Of a stretch of DNA of 51,347 nt, positions 1-8,613 are shown piece after piece. Each line of letters opens with the position of its first letter. Position 1 is the stretch's first letter. The translations under genes were made by a program, and so were the position numbers. Source of the DNA: Myxococcales bacterium (lineage in GTDB: Bacteria; Myxococcota_A; Polyangia; JAAYKL01); contig JAAYKL010000021.1 in assembly GCA_012522445.1 (NCBI GenBank), positions 1-51,347 on the forward strand, in the 5' to 3' direction. The notes below the pieces were generated by a model. The model saw nothing but the letters and a program-made list of their open reading frames with translations. It searched no databases and was not told where the DNA came from.

Positions 1-125
1 GCGACAATGTGTCCATGACGGTAACGCTGATTGATCCAGTGGCCATGGAAGTGGGCATGCGCTTTGCGATTCGCGAAGGCGGCCGCACAGTTGGCGCGGG
101 CGTTGTGGCTTCGATCATTGAGTAG
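1..125 (+). CDS. tuf: Elongation factor Tu, C-terminal end (partial)
   Basis: The frame starting at base 3 encodes about 40 residues ending in [20 protein letters not shown], followed by TAG at 123-125. This is the conserved C-terminus of EF-Tu domain 3 (the [17 protein letters not shown] signature). The gene is cut by the left edge. EF-Tu carries aminoacyl-tRNA to the ribosomal A site in the cytoplasm. Its place just before rpsJ is the usual str-to-S10 operon junction, so rpsL, rpsG and fusA are expected upstream, outside the window. Confidence 0.96.
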   Translation, partial: DNVSMTVTLIDPVAMEVGMRFAIREGGRTVGAGVVASIIE

Positions 126-139
126 TGGAGTAATTAAAC

Positions 140-445
140 ATGGCAAATAAAATTCGAATTCGCCTTAAAGCGTACGATCACAAACTGCTGGATTCTTCCA
201 CTTCCGAAATTGTGGAAACAGCGAAACGCACAGGCGCGAGTGTTGCGGGGCCCATTCCGTTGCCCACACGCATCAATCGTTTCACCGTATTGAGGGGTCC
301 TCACGTGGATAAGAAATCTCGTGAAGCCTTTGAAATTCGGACGCACAAGCGCCTGATCGACATTATTGAGCCCACGCAGCAAACCCTTGATGCGCTCATG
401 AAGCTAGACTTGAGCGCTGGCGTGGATGTGGAGATTCGAAGCTAA
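140..445 (+). CDS. rpsJ: 30S ribosomal protein S10
   Basis: The 101-residue product opens with [15 protein letters not shown] and contains GPIPLPTR and the [24 protein letters not shown] core, the S10 hallmarks. Length is normal for the family. S10 sits in the head of the small subunit and also serves as NusE in transcription antitermination. A GGAG at 127-130 precedes the ATG by nine bases. It lies 14 bases after tuf and is followed directly by rplD rather than the expected rplC (see findings). Confidence 0.98.
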   Translation: MANKIRIRLKAYDHKLLDSSTSEIVETAKRTGASVAGPIPLPTRINRFTVLRGPHVDKKSREAFEIRTHKRLIDIIEPTQQTLDALMKLDLSAGVDVEIRS

Positions 446-499
446 AACGTTTTTGATTGCGAAATCGACGCCCCGTCAGATGAAATGGTGGAGTTAGAG

Positions 500-1147
500 A
501 TGCCTAAAGTACAGGTCAAAGATTTAAAAAACAATGAAGTGGGGACCATGGAGCTCAGCGATGAGATCTTCGGTGCCGAAGTGAAATATCACTTGCTTCA
601 CGAAATTGTGCGCATGCAGCGCAATAAAAAACGCGCGGGAAATGCCTGCACCAAAGAGCGCAATGCGGTGGCTGGTGGTGGACGAAAGCCCTACAAGCAA
701 AAGGGAACTGGCCGTGCACGACAGGGATCATTGCGCGCTCCCAACCATGTGGGCGGCGGCGTTGTGTTCGGTCCTAAGCCGAGGTCATTTGCCTTTCTGC
801 CTCCCAAAAAGGTTCGCAGAGGCGCAATGAAAAGTGCACTCTCTCTCTTTGTGAAAGAGCAGCGCCTTCTGATTCTCGATTCTTTTGAATTGTCCGAAAT
901 CAAAACCAAAGCCCTGCTGTCTTCGCTGCATACGATTGGTGCAAGCAAGGCTGTTTTGGTTGATTTCGACGAGAACCTCAATTTGAAATTGAGCGCCGGA
1001 AATTTAAAAGATCACCTTTTTCTCCCCCCCGAAGGCTTGAATGTCTACGACTTGCTGAAGCATGACCAATTGGTGATCTCGCGGCGGGCTGTAGAGCAAA
1101 TTGAAACGCACCTTCTTCGGCCTATCCGAGAAAGGAAAGTTGACTGA
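500..1147 (+). CDS. rplD: 50S ribosomal protein L4
   Basis: The 215-residue product has the L4 core: AVAGGGRKPYKQKGTGRARQ, then GGVVFGPKPRSF and KVRRGAMKSALS, which form the extended loop lining the exit tunnel. I chose the ATG at 500 (MPKVQVKDL) because GGTGGAG at 487-493 lies six bases upstream. An in-frame ATG at 485 would add five residues and has no site of its own. L4 is usually preceded by L3, but here it follows S10 after a 54-base spacer. Its TGA overlaps the rplW ATG by one base (TGATG), indicating translational coupling. Confidence 0.97.
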   Translation: MPKVQVKDLKNNEVGTMELSDEIFGAEVKYHLLHEIVRMQRNKKRAGNACTKERNAVAGGGRKPYKQKGTGRARQGSLRAPNHVGGGVVFGPKPRSFAFLPPKKVRRGAMKSALSLFVKEQRLLILDSFELSEIKTKALLSSLHTIGASKAVLVDFDENLNLKLSAGNLKDHLFLPPEGLNVYDLLKHDQLVISRRAVEQIETHLLRPIRERKVD

Positions 1148-1440
1148 TGCGTACCTTGCAAGAAGTAATCATCAAACCCTTGGTCATGACGGAAAAGGGC
1201 GAGATTTTAAAAGAAAATCAAGGCACTTATCTGTTCAAGGTCGCACTTGCCGCAACCAAACCAGAAATTAAGGAAGCCGTCGAAAAGTTGTTCAAGGTTG
1301 GCGTAACCAACGTGAACACTTCCATCGTCAGAGGGAAAGTGACCCGCATGGGGCGCCGCATGGGCAAACGACCCAATTGGAAAAAGGCGATGGTCACTTT
1401 GAGAGATGGCGATTCGATCGAGTTTTTTGAGGGAGTCTGA
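1147..1440 (+). CDS. rplW: 50S ribosomal protein L23
   Basis: The 97-residue protein contains the L23 signature, with [21 protein letters not shown] at the start and a lysine-rich loop ([15 protein letters not shown]) before the final strand. L23 lies at the tunnel exit and docks trigger factor and SRP. The gene overlaps rplD by one base and is followed two bases later by rplB, so the three are tightly coupled. Confidence 0.97.
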   Translation: MRTLQEVIIKPLVMTEKGEILKENQGTYLFKVALAATKPEIKEAVEKLFKVGVTNVNTSIVRGKVTRMGRRMGKRPNWKKAMVTLRDGDSIEFFEGV

Positions 1441-1442
1441 TC

Positions 1443-2270
1443 ATGGCGATTAAGCATTACAAACCAACATCACCAGGACGCCGCTTGATGGCCAGTGTTG
1501 ATTTTTCAAATTTGTCTAAATCGGCACCGGAAACCTCATTGCTGCGACCGATCAAAAAATCTGGCGGCCGCAACAACAACGGACGCATTACCTCTCGTCA
1601 TCGCGGTGGTGGACACAAGCGCAGATATCGCCTCATTGATTTCAAACGAAATAAAATTGGCGTTCCGGCTCGTGTTGCCGCTGTTGAATACGATCCCAAC
1701 CGCTCTGCACGCATTGCCTTGTTGCATTATGCGGATGGCGAGAAGGCGTATATTTTGGCTCCGGACAAACTCAGCGTTAACGATCAGGTGATTTCGAGCC
1801 GTCATGCCGATATCAAGCCTGGCAACGCGTTGCCGCTGCGTTTCATCCCCTTGGGCACAGTGATACACAATATCGAGTTGAAGCGCGGCCGTGGAGGACA
1901 GTTGGTTCGTTCAGCTGGAACCGGCGCCCAACTGTTGGCCAAAGATGACCGCTATGCGCATGTGCGCTTGCCCTCCAACGAGGTGCGATTGGTCAATGTC
2001 GATTGTCGCGCCACCATTGGTCTGGTCTCCAACGTTGAAAACAATCAAGCGCGTATCGGCAAGGCTGGACGTAGCCGTTGGTTGGGCAGGAGGCCGCATG
2101 TGCGCGGCGTCGCCATGAACCCAGTGGATCACCCCATGGGTGGCGGCGAAGGCCGTTCTTCGGGCGGTCGCCATCCGTGCACCCCGTGGGGTAAACCCAC
2201 CAAGGGATACAAAACGCGGACCAATCGTTCGACAGACAAATACATCGTTAAACGTCGCGGTAAGAAGTAG
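1443..2270 (+). CDS. rplB: 50S ribosomal protein L2
   Basis: The 275-residue product is a full-length L2. It starts [14 protein letters not shown], has the [16 protein letters not shown]-terminal rRNA-binding stretch, and ends with the [18 protein letters not shown] block that carries the conserved peptidyl-transferase-proximal histidine. L2 stabilises subunit association and the peptidyl-transferase centre. Spacing to rplW is two bases and to rpsS 15 bases. Confidence 0.98.
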   Translation: MAIKHYKPTSPGRRLMASVDFSNLSKSAPETSLLRPIKKSGGRNNNGRITSRHRGGGHKRRYRLIDFKRNKIGVPARVAAVEYDPNRSARIALLHYADGEKAYILAPDKLSVNDQVISSRHADIKPGNALPLRFIPLGTVIHNIELKRGRGGQLVRSAGTGAQLLAKDDRYAHVRLPSNEVRLVNVDCRATIGLVSNVENNQARIGKAGRSRWLGRRPHVRGVAMNPVDHPMGGGEGRSSGGRHPCTPWGKPTKGYKTRTNRSTDKYIVKRRGKK

Positions 2271-2285
2271 TGAGGAAGCAAAGCA

Positions 2286-2567
2286 ATGGCAAGATCGCTC
2301 AAAAAGGGTCCTTTTATTGATGATCATCTTTCTAAAAAGATTGATGAGAACAACAAATCTGGAAACAAAAAAGTTATCAAGACTTGGTCGAGACGCTCAA
2401 CCATCATTCCCGAAGCGGTGGGACACACTTTTGCCGTACACAATGGGAAAAAGTTCATTGCCGTCTTTGTGACCGAAAATATGGTGGGCCACAAATTTGG
2501 AGAGTTCGCCCCAACGCGAACTTTCCACGGCCACGCTGCAGATCGAAAGGCCAAGGGCAAGAAATAA
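2286..2567 (+). CDS. rpsS: 30S ribosomal protein S19
   Basis: The 93-residue protein begins [15 protein letters not shown] and contains [21 protein letters not shown] and [13 protein letters not shown], diagnostic of S19. It sits in the 30S head next to S13 and contacts the A site. It closes a tightly packed stretch. The next gene, rplV, begins 126 bases later, an unusually long gap for the S10 operon. Confidence 0.98.
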   Translation: MARSLKKGPFIDDHLSKKIDENNKSGNKKVIKTWSRRSTIIPEAVGHTFAVHNGKKFIAVFVTENMVGHKFGEFAPTRTFHGHAADRKAKGKK

Positions 2568-2588
2568 TCCCGGGGAACCTTCTTCTGC

Positions 2589-2617
2589 TTGACGAGGCAG
2601 GCTCTTTAGGGTAAATA
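2589..2617 (+). promoter_or_regulatory. Candidate internal promoter before rplV
   Basis: TTGACG at 2589-2594 is followed after exactly 17 bases by TAAATA at 2612-2617. The -35 box matches the sigma-70 consensus at five of six positions, but the -10 box at only three. It lies in the 126-base space between rpsS and rplV, the only long gap in this part of the operon. The position makes it plausible; the weak -10 keeps confidence low. Confidence 0.3.
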
Positions 2618-2693
2618 GCGGCGCTCTTGACCATCTACATGGCCAAAAGCCGAAAAAGTGAATGTTTTCAATAACTAATGCCAGAGGTTAATT

Positions 2694-3035
2694 ATGGAAG
2701 CCAGGGCAAGCGCAAGGTATGTAAAAATTTCGCCACGTAAAGTCAGGGTACTGGCTTCATTGCTTCGCGGGAAGAACGTGGGCGAAGCCATACAGACACT
2801 AACATTTATCAATCGTTCAGCTGCATTGCCGCTGAAAAAAGTACTGGAATCAGCTGTGGCCAACGCAAAACAAGCCAATTCGGCACTGGATCCCGATGCA
2901 CTGTTTATCAAAACACTGCAAGTAAATATGGGGCCCACGCAGCATATGCGCAGGTGGCGACCGCGCGCGCAAGGCCGGGCAACGCGAATTGTTAAGGGCG
3001 TCAGCCACATTGATGTTGTTTTGGGCATCCGCTAG
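2694..3035 (+). CDS. rplV: 50S ribosomal protein L22
   Basis: The 113-residue product has the L22 pattern: EARASARYVKISPRKVRVLA near the start, then LKKVLESAVANA and the basic hairpin PRAQGRATRI that reaches into the exit tunnel. Length is normal. It starts with ATG after an AGAGG-like site and is followed nine bases later by rpsC. Confidence 0.97.
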   Translation: MEARASARYVKISPRKVRVLASLLRGKNVGEAIQTLTFINRSAALPLKKVLESAVANAKQANSALDPDALFIKTLQVNMGPTQHMRRWRPRAQGRATRIVKGVSHIDVVLGIR

Positions 3036-3044
3036 GAGGACAAG

Positions 3045-3689
3045 GTGGGTCAAAAGGTTCATCCCTATGGTTTGCGGCTTGGAATTATTAAGTCTTGGAA
3101 GTCGACTTGGTATCAGGACAAAGGCTATGCCAAATGGCTTCACGAAGATCTGAGCATCCGCAGATATGTAAAAAAACAGTTAATGCATGCGAGCATTGCC
3201 GACGTTGAAATCGAGCGTGCTGCCAACAAGTGCAAGGTCATTGTTCGCTCCTCGCGCCCAGGCATCATCATCGGGAAAAAAGGTGCGGGTGCTGACAACT
3301 TGAAAAAAGGCATCCAACGCCTGACGTCAAATGAAGTGTTTGTCGAGATTCAAGAAGTGCGAAAGGCCGAAATCACGGCGCAGTTGGTTGCAGAAAATAT
3401 TGCCACCCAATTGGAACGCCGGGTTTCTTTTCGGCGGGCAATGAAAAAATCTCTGTCCATTGCCATGAAGTTTGGTGCCAAAGGCATTCGCTTGGAATGT
3501 TCTGGACGCTTGGGCGGTGCGGAGATGTCGCGTCGCGAAAAACATCGTGCTGGCCGTGTTCCCCTGCACACGCTTCGAGCGGACATCGATTACGGTTTTG
3601 CCGAAGCGCGTACCACATACGGGATTATCGGGGTGAAAGCTTGGATTTTTAAGGGCGAAGTCTTCAAAAAAGCACCCAGCCCGAAGTGA
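3045..3689 (+). CDS. rpsC: 30S ribosomal protein S3
   Basis: The 214-residue protein begins (GTG start) with [17 protein letters not shown], and the KH-domain motif [12 protein letters not shown] lies near residue 75. The C-terminal half has [20 protein letters not shown] and the [17 protein letters not shown] block. S3 lies at the mRNA entry tunnel and has helicase activity with S4 and S5. AGGAGG at 3035-3040 supports the GTG start. Confidence 0.97.
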   Translation: MGQKVHPYGLRLGIIKSWKSTWYQDKGYAKWLHEDLSIRRYVKKQLMHASIADVEIERAANKCKVIVRSSRPGIIIGKKGAGADNLKKGIQRLTSNEVFVEIQEVRKAEITAQLVAENIATQLERRVSFRRAMKKSLSIAMKFGAKGIRLECSGRLGGAEMSRREKHRAGRVPLHTLRADIDYGFAEARTTYGIIGVKAWIFKGEVFKKAPSPK

Positions 3690-3702
3690 TCGAAGGTGTA
3701 AT

Positions 3703-4119
3703 ATGCTGAGTCCGAAAAGAACAAAATTTAGAAAAACCCAAAAAGGCAAGATGCGTGGCAAAGCCTACCGCGGTTCAGATGTCTCTTTTGGGGATTTTGG
3801 GTTGCAAGCGGTGGAGTGTGGGTGGTTGTCCGCTCGTGAAATTGAGGCGGCTCGTATGGCTGTACAACGCCATGTGAGGCGTGTCGGAAAACTGTGGATT
3901 CGCGTTTTCCCCGACAAACAACTCACCAGCAAACCCACTGAAACTCGTATGGGAAAAGGTAAAGGTTCGCCTGACGAGTGGGTGGCTGTGATTAAGCCTG
4001 GACGAATGCTCTATGAAATCTCAGGCGTCAGCGAAGAGGTTGCCAAACAAGCCTTTGCCCTGGCCGCGCATAAACTGAGAGTTCCCTCGAAATTTGTCAA
4101 ACGAGGAGGCGCGCTGTGA
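3703..4119 (+). CDS. rplP: 50S ribosomal protein L16
   Basis: The 138-residue product begins [19 protein letters not shown], the usual L16 N-terminus, and carries [20 protein letters not shown] (as IRVFPDKQ...) and [11 protein letters not shown]16 helps shape the A site and binds 23S rRNA. The stop overlaps the GTG start of rpmC (GTGA at 4116-4119), so the two genes are translationally coupled. Confidence 0.97.
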   Translation: MLSPKRTKFRKTQKGKMRGKAYRGSDVSFGDFGLQAVECGWLSAREIEAARMAVQRHVRRVGKLWIRVFPDKQLTSKPTETRMGKGKGSPDEWVAVIKPGRMLYEISGVSEEVAKQAFALAAHKLRVPSKFVKRGGAL

Positions 4120-4331
4120 TTGCCAAAGAGTTGAGAACAAAAGACGACAAAGAACTGAATGTGCTTTTGGCTGAGGCCCGGAGCAAGCTGTTCGATCACA
4201 AGATTAAGAACGGCATACATCAGTTGGTAGATGTCAGCCAAATTCGAAAAACGCGTCGTGAAATTGCGCGCATCGAAACGATTCTGCGGAGCCGGGAAAT
4301 CGCCAAAGCTTCGCAAGCAGAACAGGAGTAG
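4116..4331 (+). CDS. rpmC: 50S ribosomal protein L29
   Basis: This 71-residue protein starts with GTG overlapping the rplP stop. It contains [24 protein letters not shown] and a second helix with [15 protein letters not shown], the two-helix L29 hairpin. L29 lies near the tunnel exit beside L23. The GAGGAGG site at 4103-4109 lies inside rplP. Confidence 0.95.
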   Translation: MIAKELRTKDDKELNVLLAEARSKLFDHKIKNGIHQLVDVSQIRKTRREIARIETILRSREIAKASQAEQE

Positions 4332-4334
4332 GCC

Positions 4335-4595
4335 ATGGCCCACGAGAGAAAACGATTGATGACCGGCCGGGTCTCGAAAAACAAAATGGAAAAGTCGGTC
4401 GTTGTGGAGGTCGAGCGTCGTGTTCCTGATCCCAGATATGGGAAAATCGTTACACGCCGTTCTCGTTTTCACGCACATGATGAAACCAACGAGTGCAATG
4501 TTGGCGACCTGGTCGAGATTCGGGAGCACCGCCCAATTTCGAAAACCAAACGCTGGGTGGTGGTTCGCGTAATCACCAAGGCGATGGAGGTTTGA
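4335..4595 (+). CDS. rpsQ: 30S ribosomal protein S17
   Basis: The 86-residue product has the S17 OB-fold signature: [20 protein letters not shown] near the start, RSRFHAHDE in the middle, and [19 protein letters not shown] near the end. S17 is a primary 16S rRNA binder in the body of the small subunit. It starts three bases after rpmC, and only one base separates it from rplN. Confidence 0.97.
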   Translation: MAHERKRLMTGRVSKNKMEKSVVVEVERRVPDPRYGKIVTRRSRFHAHDETNECNVGDLVEIREHRPISKTKRWVVVRVITKAMEV

Positions 4596-4596
4596 T

Positions 4597-4965
4597 ATGA
4601 TTCAAAATCAAACAGTCATGAACGTTGCCGACAATTCGGGTGCGCGCGAGCTGATGTGCATCAAAGTCTTGGGTGGCTCCAAGCGGAAATATGCGACCGT
4701 GGGTGATATTGTGGTGGTTTCTGTTCGCAATACGCTGCCGAATTCAAAGGTGAAAAAAGGCGATATTGTCAAAGCAGTGATCGTTAGAACTGCCAAGGAA
4801 ATTCGCCGTACAGACGGTTCCTACATTCGTTTTGATGAAAATTCTGCCGTGTTGGTGAATCCGCAAGGGGAGCCCATCGGTACTCGTATTTTTGGTCCTG
4901 TAGCCCGTGAGTTGCGCGCCAAAAAATTTATGAAAATCGTCTCTCTGGCACCGGAAGTGCTTTAG
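4597..4965 (+). CDS. rplN: 50S ribosomal protein L14
   Basis: The 122-residue protein is standard L14: [19 protein letters not shown] at the start, [21 protein letters not shown], then [30 protein letters not shown]14 lies at the subunit interface and is the docking site of the silencing factor RsfS. It is the first gene of the spc block, but no promoter is visible because rpsQ ends one base earlier. Confidence 0.98.
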   Translation: MIQNQTVMNVADNSGARELMCIKVLGGSKRKYATVGDIVVVSVRNTLPNSKVKKGDIVKAVIVRTAKEIRRTDGSYIRFDENSAVLVNPQGEPIGTRIFGPVARELRAKKFMKIVSLAPEVL

Positions 4966-4987
4966 GTTTTACCAAAAGGATTTTCAA

Positions 4988-5299
4988 ATGCGTCTTAAAA
5001 AGAATGATCTCGTGATTGTGATTGCCGGAAAAGAAAAGGGCAAGACTGGTAAGATTTTGAAGGTTCTCGCAGAGAAAAATGCTGTGATTGTTGAACAGCT
5101 GAACATTGTCAAACGCCACCAGAAGCCGTCGAAAGACATGCCGACGGGCGGAATTACAGACAAAGAAGCGCCAATTCACGTTTCCAATGTTATGCTGCTG
5201 GACCCCAAAACCAACAAGCCTACTCGTATTGCGATTTCTAAGAGCAAAGATGGCGCAAAAGTGCGAGTAAGTGTCAAATCGAAGACCATCATAGATTAG
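4988..5299 (+). CDS. rplX: 50S ribosomal protein L24
   Basis: The 103-residue product has the KOW motif [20 protein letters not shown] near residues 7-26, then [20 protein letters not shown], both typical of L24. L24 is an early assembly initiator that binds the 5' end of 23S rRNA. An AAAAGGA site at 4976-4982 precedes the ATG. Confidence 0.97.
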   Translation: MRLKKNDLVIVIAGKEKGKTGKILKVLAEKNAVIVEQLNIVKRHQKPSKDMPTGGITDKEAPIHVSNVMLLDPKTNKPTRIAISKSKDGAKVRVSVKSKTIID

Positions 5300-5309
5300 G
5301 ATAAAGAAA

Positions 5310-5864
5310 ATGGGCGAAAAAGTGCAATTGCGATTTCGAGAAAAATACAAATCAGAAGTAAGAGATTCTATGAAGAAGAAGTTCTCTTACAAAAATGAAA
5401 TGCAAATCCCGCGACTTCAAAAAATCGTATTGAATGTCGGTTTGGGTGAAGCGGTACAAAATACCAAGATTTTGGATTCTGCGGTTAAAGAAATTGAAAC
5501 GATTACTGGGCAAAAACCGATCATTACGCGCGCCCGGAAGTCCATTGCCAACTTTAAGTTGCGCGATGGCATGCCGATCGGTTGCGCGGTGACACTGCGC
5601 CGAGAAAAAATGTGGGAGTTTTTGGATCGTTTCATCACATTTGCCTTGCCTCGTGTTCGCGACTTCAAAGGCGTGTCTCGCAAAGGTTTTGATGGCCGCG
5701 GCAACTATACTTTGGGTGTTCGAGAGCAAATTATTTTCCCTGAGATCGAATACGATAAAGTCGAAAAAGTTAAGGGAATGAATATTACTTTTGTAACAAC
5801 TGCGGCTTCAGACGAAGAAGGAATGGCGCTTCTCCAAGAGTTGGGCGTACCCTTTCGGAAATAG
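5310..5864 (+). CDS. rplE: 50S ribosomal protein L5
   Basis: The 184-residue product contains the L5 signature: [18 protein letters not shown], then [21 protein letters not shown], and [19 protein letters not shown] and [19 protein letters not shown] blocks near the end. L5 binds 5S rRNA and forms a bridge to the 30S head. The upstream AGGATAAAG site supports the ATG at 5310. Confidence 0.97.
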   Translation: MGEKVQLRFREKYKSEVRDSMKKKFSYKNEMQIPRLQKIVLNVGLGEAVQNTKILDSAVKEIETITGQKPIITRARKSIANFKLRDGMPIGCAVTLRREKMWEFLDRFITFALPRVRDFKGVSRKGFDGRGNYTLGVREQIIFPEIEYDKVEKVKGMNITFVTTAASDEEGMALLQELGVPFRK

Positions 5865-5879
5865 TTAAGGGAGATTGAA

Positions 5880-6065
5880 ATGGCTAAAACGAGCTCAATG
5901 GCAAAAATGACGAGAATGCCAAAATTTAAAGTTCGCAAACACAACCGGTGCCCTATTTGTGGCAGGCCAAGGGCGTATTACCGAAAGTTCAATATGTGTC
6001 GCATTTGCTTGAGACAACTTGCCCTCCGTGGCGAATTGCCCGGTGTCGTTAAAGCGAGCTGGTAA
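5880..6065 (+). CDS. rpsN: 30S ribosomal protein S14, zinc-binding short form
   Basis: The 61-residue protein has the complete C-X2-C...C-X2-C zinc ribbon (C24, C27, C40, C43) followed by [16 protein letters not shown] residues ([13 protein letters not shown]). This is the short, zinc-containing S14 (type Z), not the longer zinc-free form common in Gammaproteobacteria. It acts in the 30S head. It sits between rplE and rpsH, the canonical place. Confidence 0.97.
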   Translation: MAKTSSMAKMTRMPKFKVRKHNRCPICGRPRAYYRKFNMCRICLRQLALRGELPGVVKASW

Positions 6066-6077
6066 CAGAGGTTTACA

Positions 6078-6470
6078 ATGACTGATCCGATTGCTGATTT
6101 TATTACACGAATTCGTAATGCCGGTATGGCAATGCACTCTTCAGTTCGCATACCGCATTCTAAGATGAAGGTTTCAATGGCCAAAATTTTGAAAGATGAA
6201 GGCTATATTGAAGACTTTGAGGTTGATGGTGACTCTTTGAAAAAAGATGTTGTCGTTCACCTGCGTTATGGCGCCGACAATAAGTCAGCAATTCGTTCAA
6301 TTAAACGGGTGAGCAAGTCGGGCCGTAGGGTCTACAAAAAAATGAAAAATATTCCCTTGGTCAACCAAGGTTTGGGTGTTGCCATCCTTTCCACGTCGCA
6401 AGGCTTGCTGACCGATAAAGATGCGAGACGCCTGAACCTGGGTGGCGAAGTGGTTTGTGAGATTTGGTAA
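6078..6470 (+). CDS. rpsH: 30S ribosomal protein S8
   Basis: The 130-residue product begins MTDPIADFITRIRNAGMA, carries PHSKMKVSMAKILKDEGYI, and ends with GLGVAILSTSQGLLTDKDAR and GGEVVCEIW, all characteristic of S8. In E. coli S8 is the translational repressor of the spc operon. Whether that holds here cannot be read from the sequence. Confidence 0.98.
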   Translation: MTDPIADFITRIRNAGMAMHSSVRIPHSKMKVSMAKILKDEGYIEDFEVDGDSLKKDVVVHLRYGADNKSAIRSIKRVSKSGRRVYKKMKNIPLVNQGLGVAILSTSQGLLTDKDARRLNLGGEVVCEIW

Positions 6471-6491
6471 TCTTTCGAGCGAGGAGATGAG

Positions 6492-7034
6492 ATGTCCCGT
6501 ATAGGAAAAAAACCAGTCCTGATCCCCAATGGGGTTAATGTAAATCTCTCTGAGAGAGAAATTACCATTAAGGGACCTAAGGGTGTTTTGAATCGTGTCA
6601 TTCCGCCGTACGTGAAAGTTACATATGAGGACTCTGTAGTTACGGTTGATGGCGTCGAAGGAAAAACAAAGTCTGGCGCTTATCAAGGATTAGCGCGCAC
6701 ATTGATTGCCAATATGGTGATTGGTGTGACAGAGGGCTTCGAGAAAAAGATGAAGGTGGAAGGCGTTGGCTATCGTGTGCAAAACGAAGGAAAAACACTT
6801 TCACTCTACTTAGGATTTTCCAAACCAATCGACTTTCTGCTTCCCGAAGGCATTGATGTCGAAGTGGGTGACAGAGGCATTTTCTTTACTTTAAAAGGTA
6901 TTGATAAAGAAGCTTTGGGGCAAACTGCAGCAACGATTCGCCGCTACCGAAGCCCGGAGCCTTATAAGGGCAAAGGCGTTCGCTATGTCGATGAAGTTGT
7001 CCGACGAAAAGCCGGAAAAGCGGGTTCAAAATAG
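6492..7034 (+). CDS. rplF: 50S ribosomal protein L6
   Basis: The 180-residue product has the two-domain L6 pattern: MSRIGKKPVLIPNGV at the start, then EGVGYRVQNEGKTLSLYLGFS and, near the end, RRYRSPEPYKGKGVRYVDE. L6 sits near the sarcin-ricin loop and factor-binding site. A GAGGAGATGAG stretch precedes the ATG. Confidence 0.98.
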   Translation: MSRIGKKPVLIPNGVNVNLSEREITIKGPKGVLNRVIPPYVKVTYEDSVVTVDGVEGKTKSGAYQGLARTLIANMVIGVTEGFEKKMKVEGVGYRVQNEGKTLSLYLGFSKPIDFLLPEGIDVEVGDRGIFFTLKGIDKEALGQTAATIRRYRSPEPYKGKGVRYVDEVVRRKAGKAGSK

Positions 7035-7044
7035 AGGTGCATAG

Positions 7045-7398
7045 ATGAAATCTAAATCCGAAATCAGAGGTTGGCGAAAAAAACGTATCCAGAAAAAGAT
7101 TCGGGGTACTGACAATCAGCCGCGGCTCTCGGTCTTCAGAAGTGCTTCTCACATTTATGCACAAATCGTAAATGATGATCAGCGAAGAACCCTTCTGGCT
7201 GTTTCCTCTTTGTGTCCCGATATCCGGCAAACTGAGGGAAACAAGACTGAGATTGCGAAGAAGGTTGGCACCTTGATTGCTCAAAAATGTCTTGAGCAGA
7301 ACATTAAAAAGGTTGTCTTTGATCGAAATGGCTTTGTTTACCATGGACGCATAAAAGCGTTGGCTGATGGTGCTCGCGAAGCTGGATTGGAATTTTAG
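7045..7398 (+). CDS. rplR: 50S ribosomal protein L18
   Basis: The 117-residue product contains RKKRIQKKIRGT-type basic N-terminal residues, PRLSVFRSASHIYAQIVND, and the end VVFDRNGFVYHGRIKALADGAREAGLEF, which is the L18 C-terminal signature. L18 binds 5S rRNA along with L5. The stop is nine bases before the rpsE start chosen here. Confidence 0.97.
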   Translation: MKSKSEIRGWRKKRIQKKIRGTDNQPRLSVFRSASHIYAQIVNDDQRRTLLAVSSLCPDIRQTEGNKTEIAKKVGTLIAQKCLEQNIKKVVFDRNGFVYHGRIKALADGAREAGLEF

Positions 7399-7407
7399 GA
7401 GTCTATG

Positions 7408-7926
7408 ATGTCTTCACAATTTAATGAGCAGCAAGATATTTCGGTTGAGGGCGAAGGACTGATTGAAAAGGTTGTCCATATCAATCGCGTCGCAAAAGTC
7501 GTGAAAGGCGGTCGTCGCTTCAACTTTTCGGCCCTCGTAGTGGTGGGTGATGGAAAGAGCAAAGTGGGCATCGGTTATGGAAAAGCCAATGAAATCTCTG
7601 AGGCCATCCGCAAAGGAAACGACAGAGCTCGCTCATCGATGTTTGAGGTGCCCGTTGTAAACGGAACGGTTCCCCATGAAAATCTGGGTGTTTTTGGCGC
7701 GGGGACTGTTTTGATTCGCCCGGCCTCTCCCGGAACAGGCGTGATTGCCGGCGGTCCGGTTCGCGCTGTGGTGGAAGCTTGCGGGATTCGTGACTTGTTG
7801 ACCAAGTCCATTGGTTCCAACACACCGGTTAACATGGTACGCGCCACCGTTGAAGCCCTTCAGGGTCTGGAAGATAGTGCGAGCGTGGCGCAACGTCGCA
7901 ACAAAAATGCCGAGGACTTAGTCTGA
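7408..7926 (+). CDS. rpsE: 30S ribosomal protein S5
   Basis: The 172-residue product has the dsRBD-like S5 N-domain with [20 protein letters not shown] and [19 protein letters not shown], and a C-domain with [20 protein letters not shown]5 acts in decoding fidelity and the mRNA entry helicase. Two ATG codons are adjacent (7405 and 7408). AGGAG at 7397-7401 is three bases from the first and six from the second, so I prefer 7408. Confidence 0.96.
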   Translation: MSSQFNEQQDISVEGEGLIEKVVHINRVAKVVKGGRRFNFSALVVVGDGKSKVGIGYGKANEISEAIRKGNDRARSSMFEVPVVNGTVPHENLGVFGAGTVLIRPASPGTGVIAGGPVRAVVEACGIRDLLTKSIGSNTPVNMVRATVEALQGLEDSASVAQRRNKNAEDLV

Positions 7927-7955
7927 GATTATATCGCGGAAAGTGAGGCCACCAG

Positions 7956-8147
7956 ATGCCTGCAGTGAAATTGAAAGTGACACAAATTCGGAGTTGCATT
8001 GGCCAATGCCAAAAGAACCGAGCAGTTGTGAAAGGGTTGGGGTTGACGGGCATCGGTAAGACGGTGGTTGTCGAGAACTCTCCCGCATTTCGAGGAATGA
8101 TCAAAAAAGTGATTCATCTGGTCAAGGTAGAGGAAGCAAATGTCTGA
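7956..8147 (+). CDS. rpmD: 50S ribosomal protein L30
   Basis: The 63-residue protein contains KLKVTQIRSCIGQCQKNRAV, followed by GLTGIGKTVVVENSPAFRGM and KKVIHLVKVEE, matching L30 from end to end. It binds 23S rRNA in domain II. Its TGA overlaps the rplO ATG by eight bases, a sign of coupling. Confidence 0.95.
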   Translation: MPAVKLKVTQIRSCIGQCQKNRAVVKGLGLTGIGKTVVVENSPAFRGMIKKVIHLVKVEEANV

Positions 8148-8598
8148 TATTTTAAGCAAACTCGCCCCACCTCCGGGTTCGAGGAAAAAAGCAAAAAGAC
8201 TGGGACGTGGTCCGGGTTCCGGCCTTGGCAAAACCTCCGGTAAGGGACAAAAAGGACAGCGTTCTCGTTCTGGTGCTGGCAACCTGCGCGGCTTTGAAGG
8301 CGGTCAAATGCCTTTGCAGCGCCGCTTGCCCAAGCGCGGATTTAAAAATCCTTTTCGCGTCGTTTTCGAAGTCGTGAATTTGGGGAGCTTAGAACGCTTT
8401 GACGCAGGTGCTGTTGTGGATCTCGCCGCACTGGTAGAGGCCGGCTTGGTGTCCAAAAAAGCCAAGGCAGTGAAAATCCTCGCCAAAGGGGATTTGACGA
8501 AAAAACTGACTTTGAAAGCAGATGCCATTTCAGGGCAGGCGCTCGAAAAACTGACGTCCCTGGGGGGCTCCTTCGAAGAATTGCGCCGAAACCTTTAA
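8140..8598 (+). CDS. rplO: 50S ribosomal protein L15
   Basis: The 152-residue product has the long glycine- and arginine-rich N-terminal arm of L15 (KRLGRGPGSGLGKTSGKGQKG, then RGFEGGQMPLQRRLPKRGF) and a C-terminal globular domain. L15 is a late assembly protein of the 50S subunit. It overlaps rpmD and precedes secY by 15 bases. Confidence 0.97.
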   Translation: MSDILSKLAPPPGSRKKAKRLGRGPGSGLGKTSGKGQKGQRSRSGAGNLRGFEGGQMPLQRRLPKRGFKNPFRVVFEVVNLGSLERFDAGAVVDLAALVEAGLVSKKAKAVKILAKGDLTKKLTLKADAISGQALEKLTSLGGSFEELRRNL

Positions 8599-8613
8599 GA
8601 ATAGGAATCTAAC

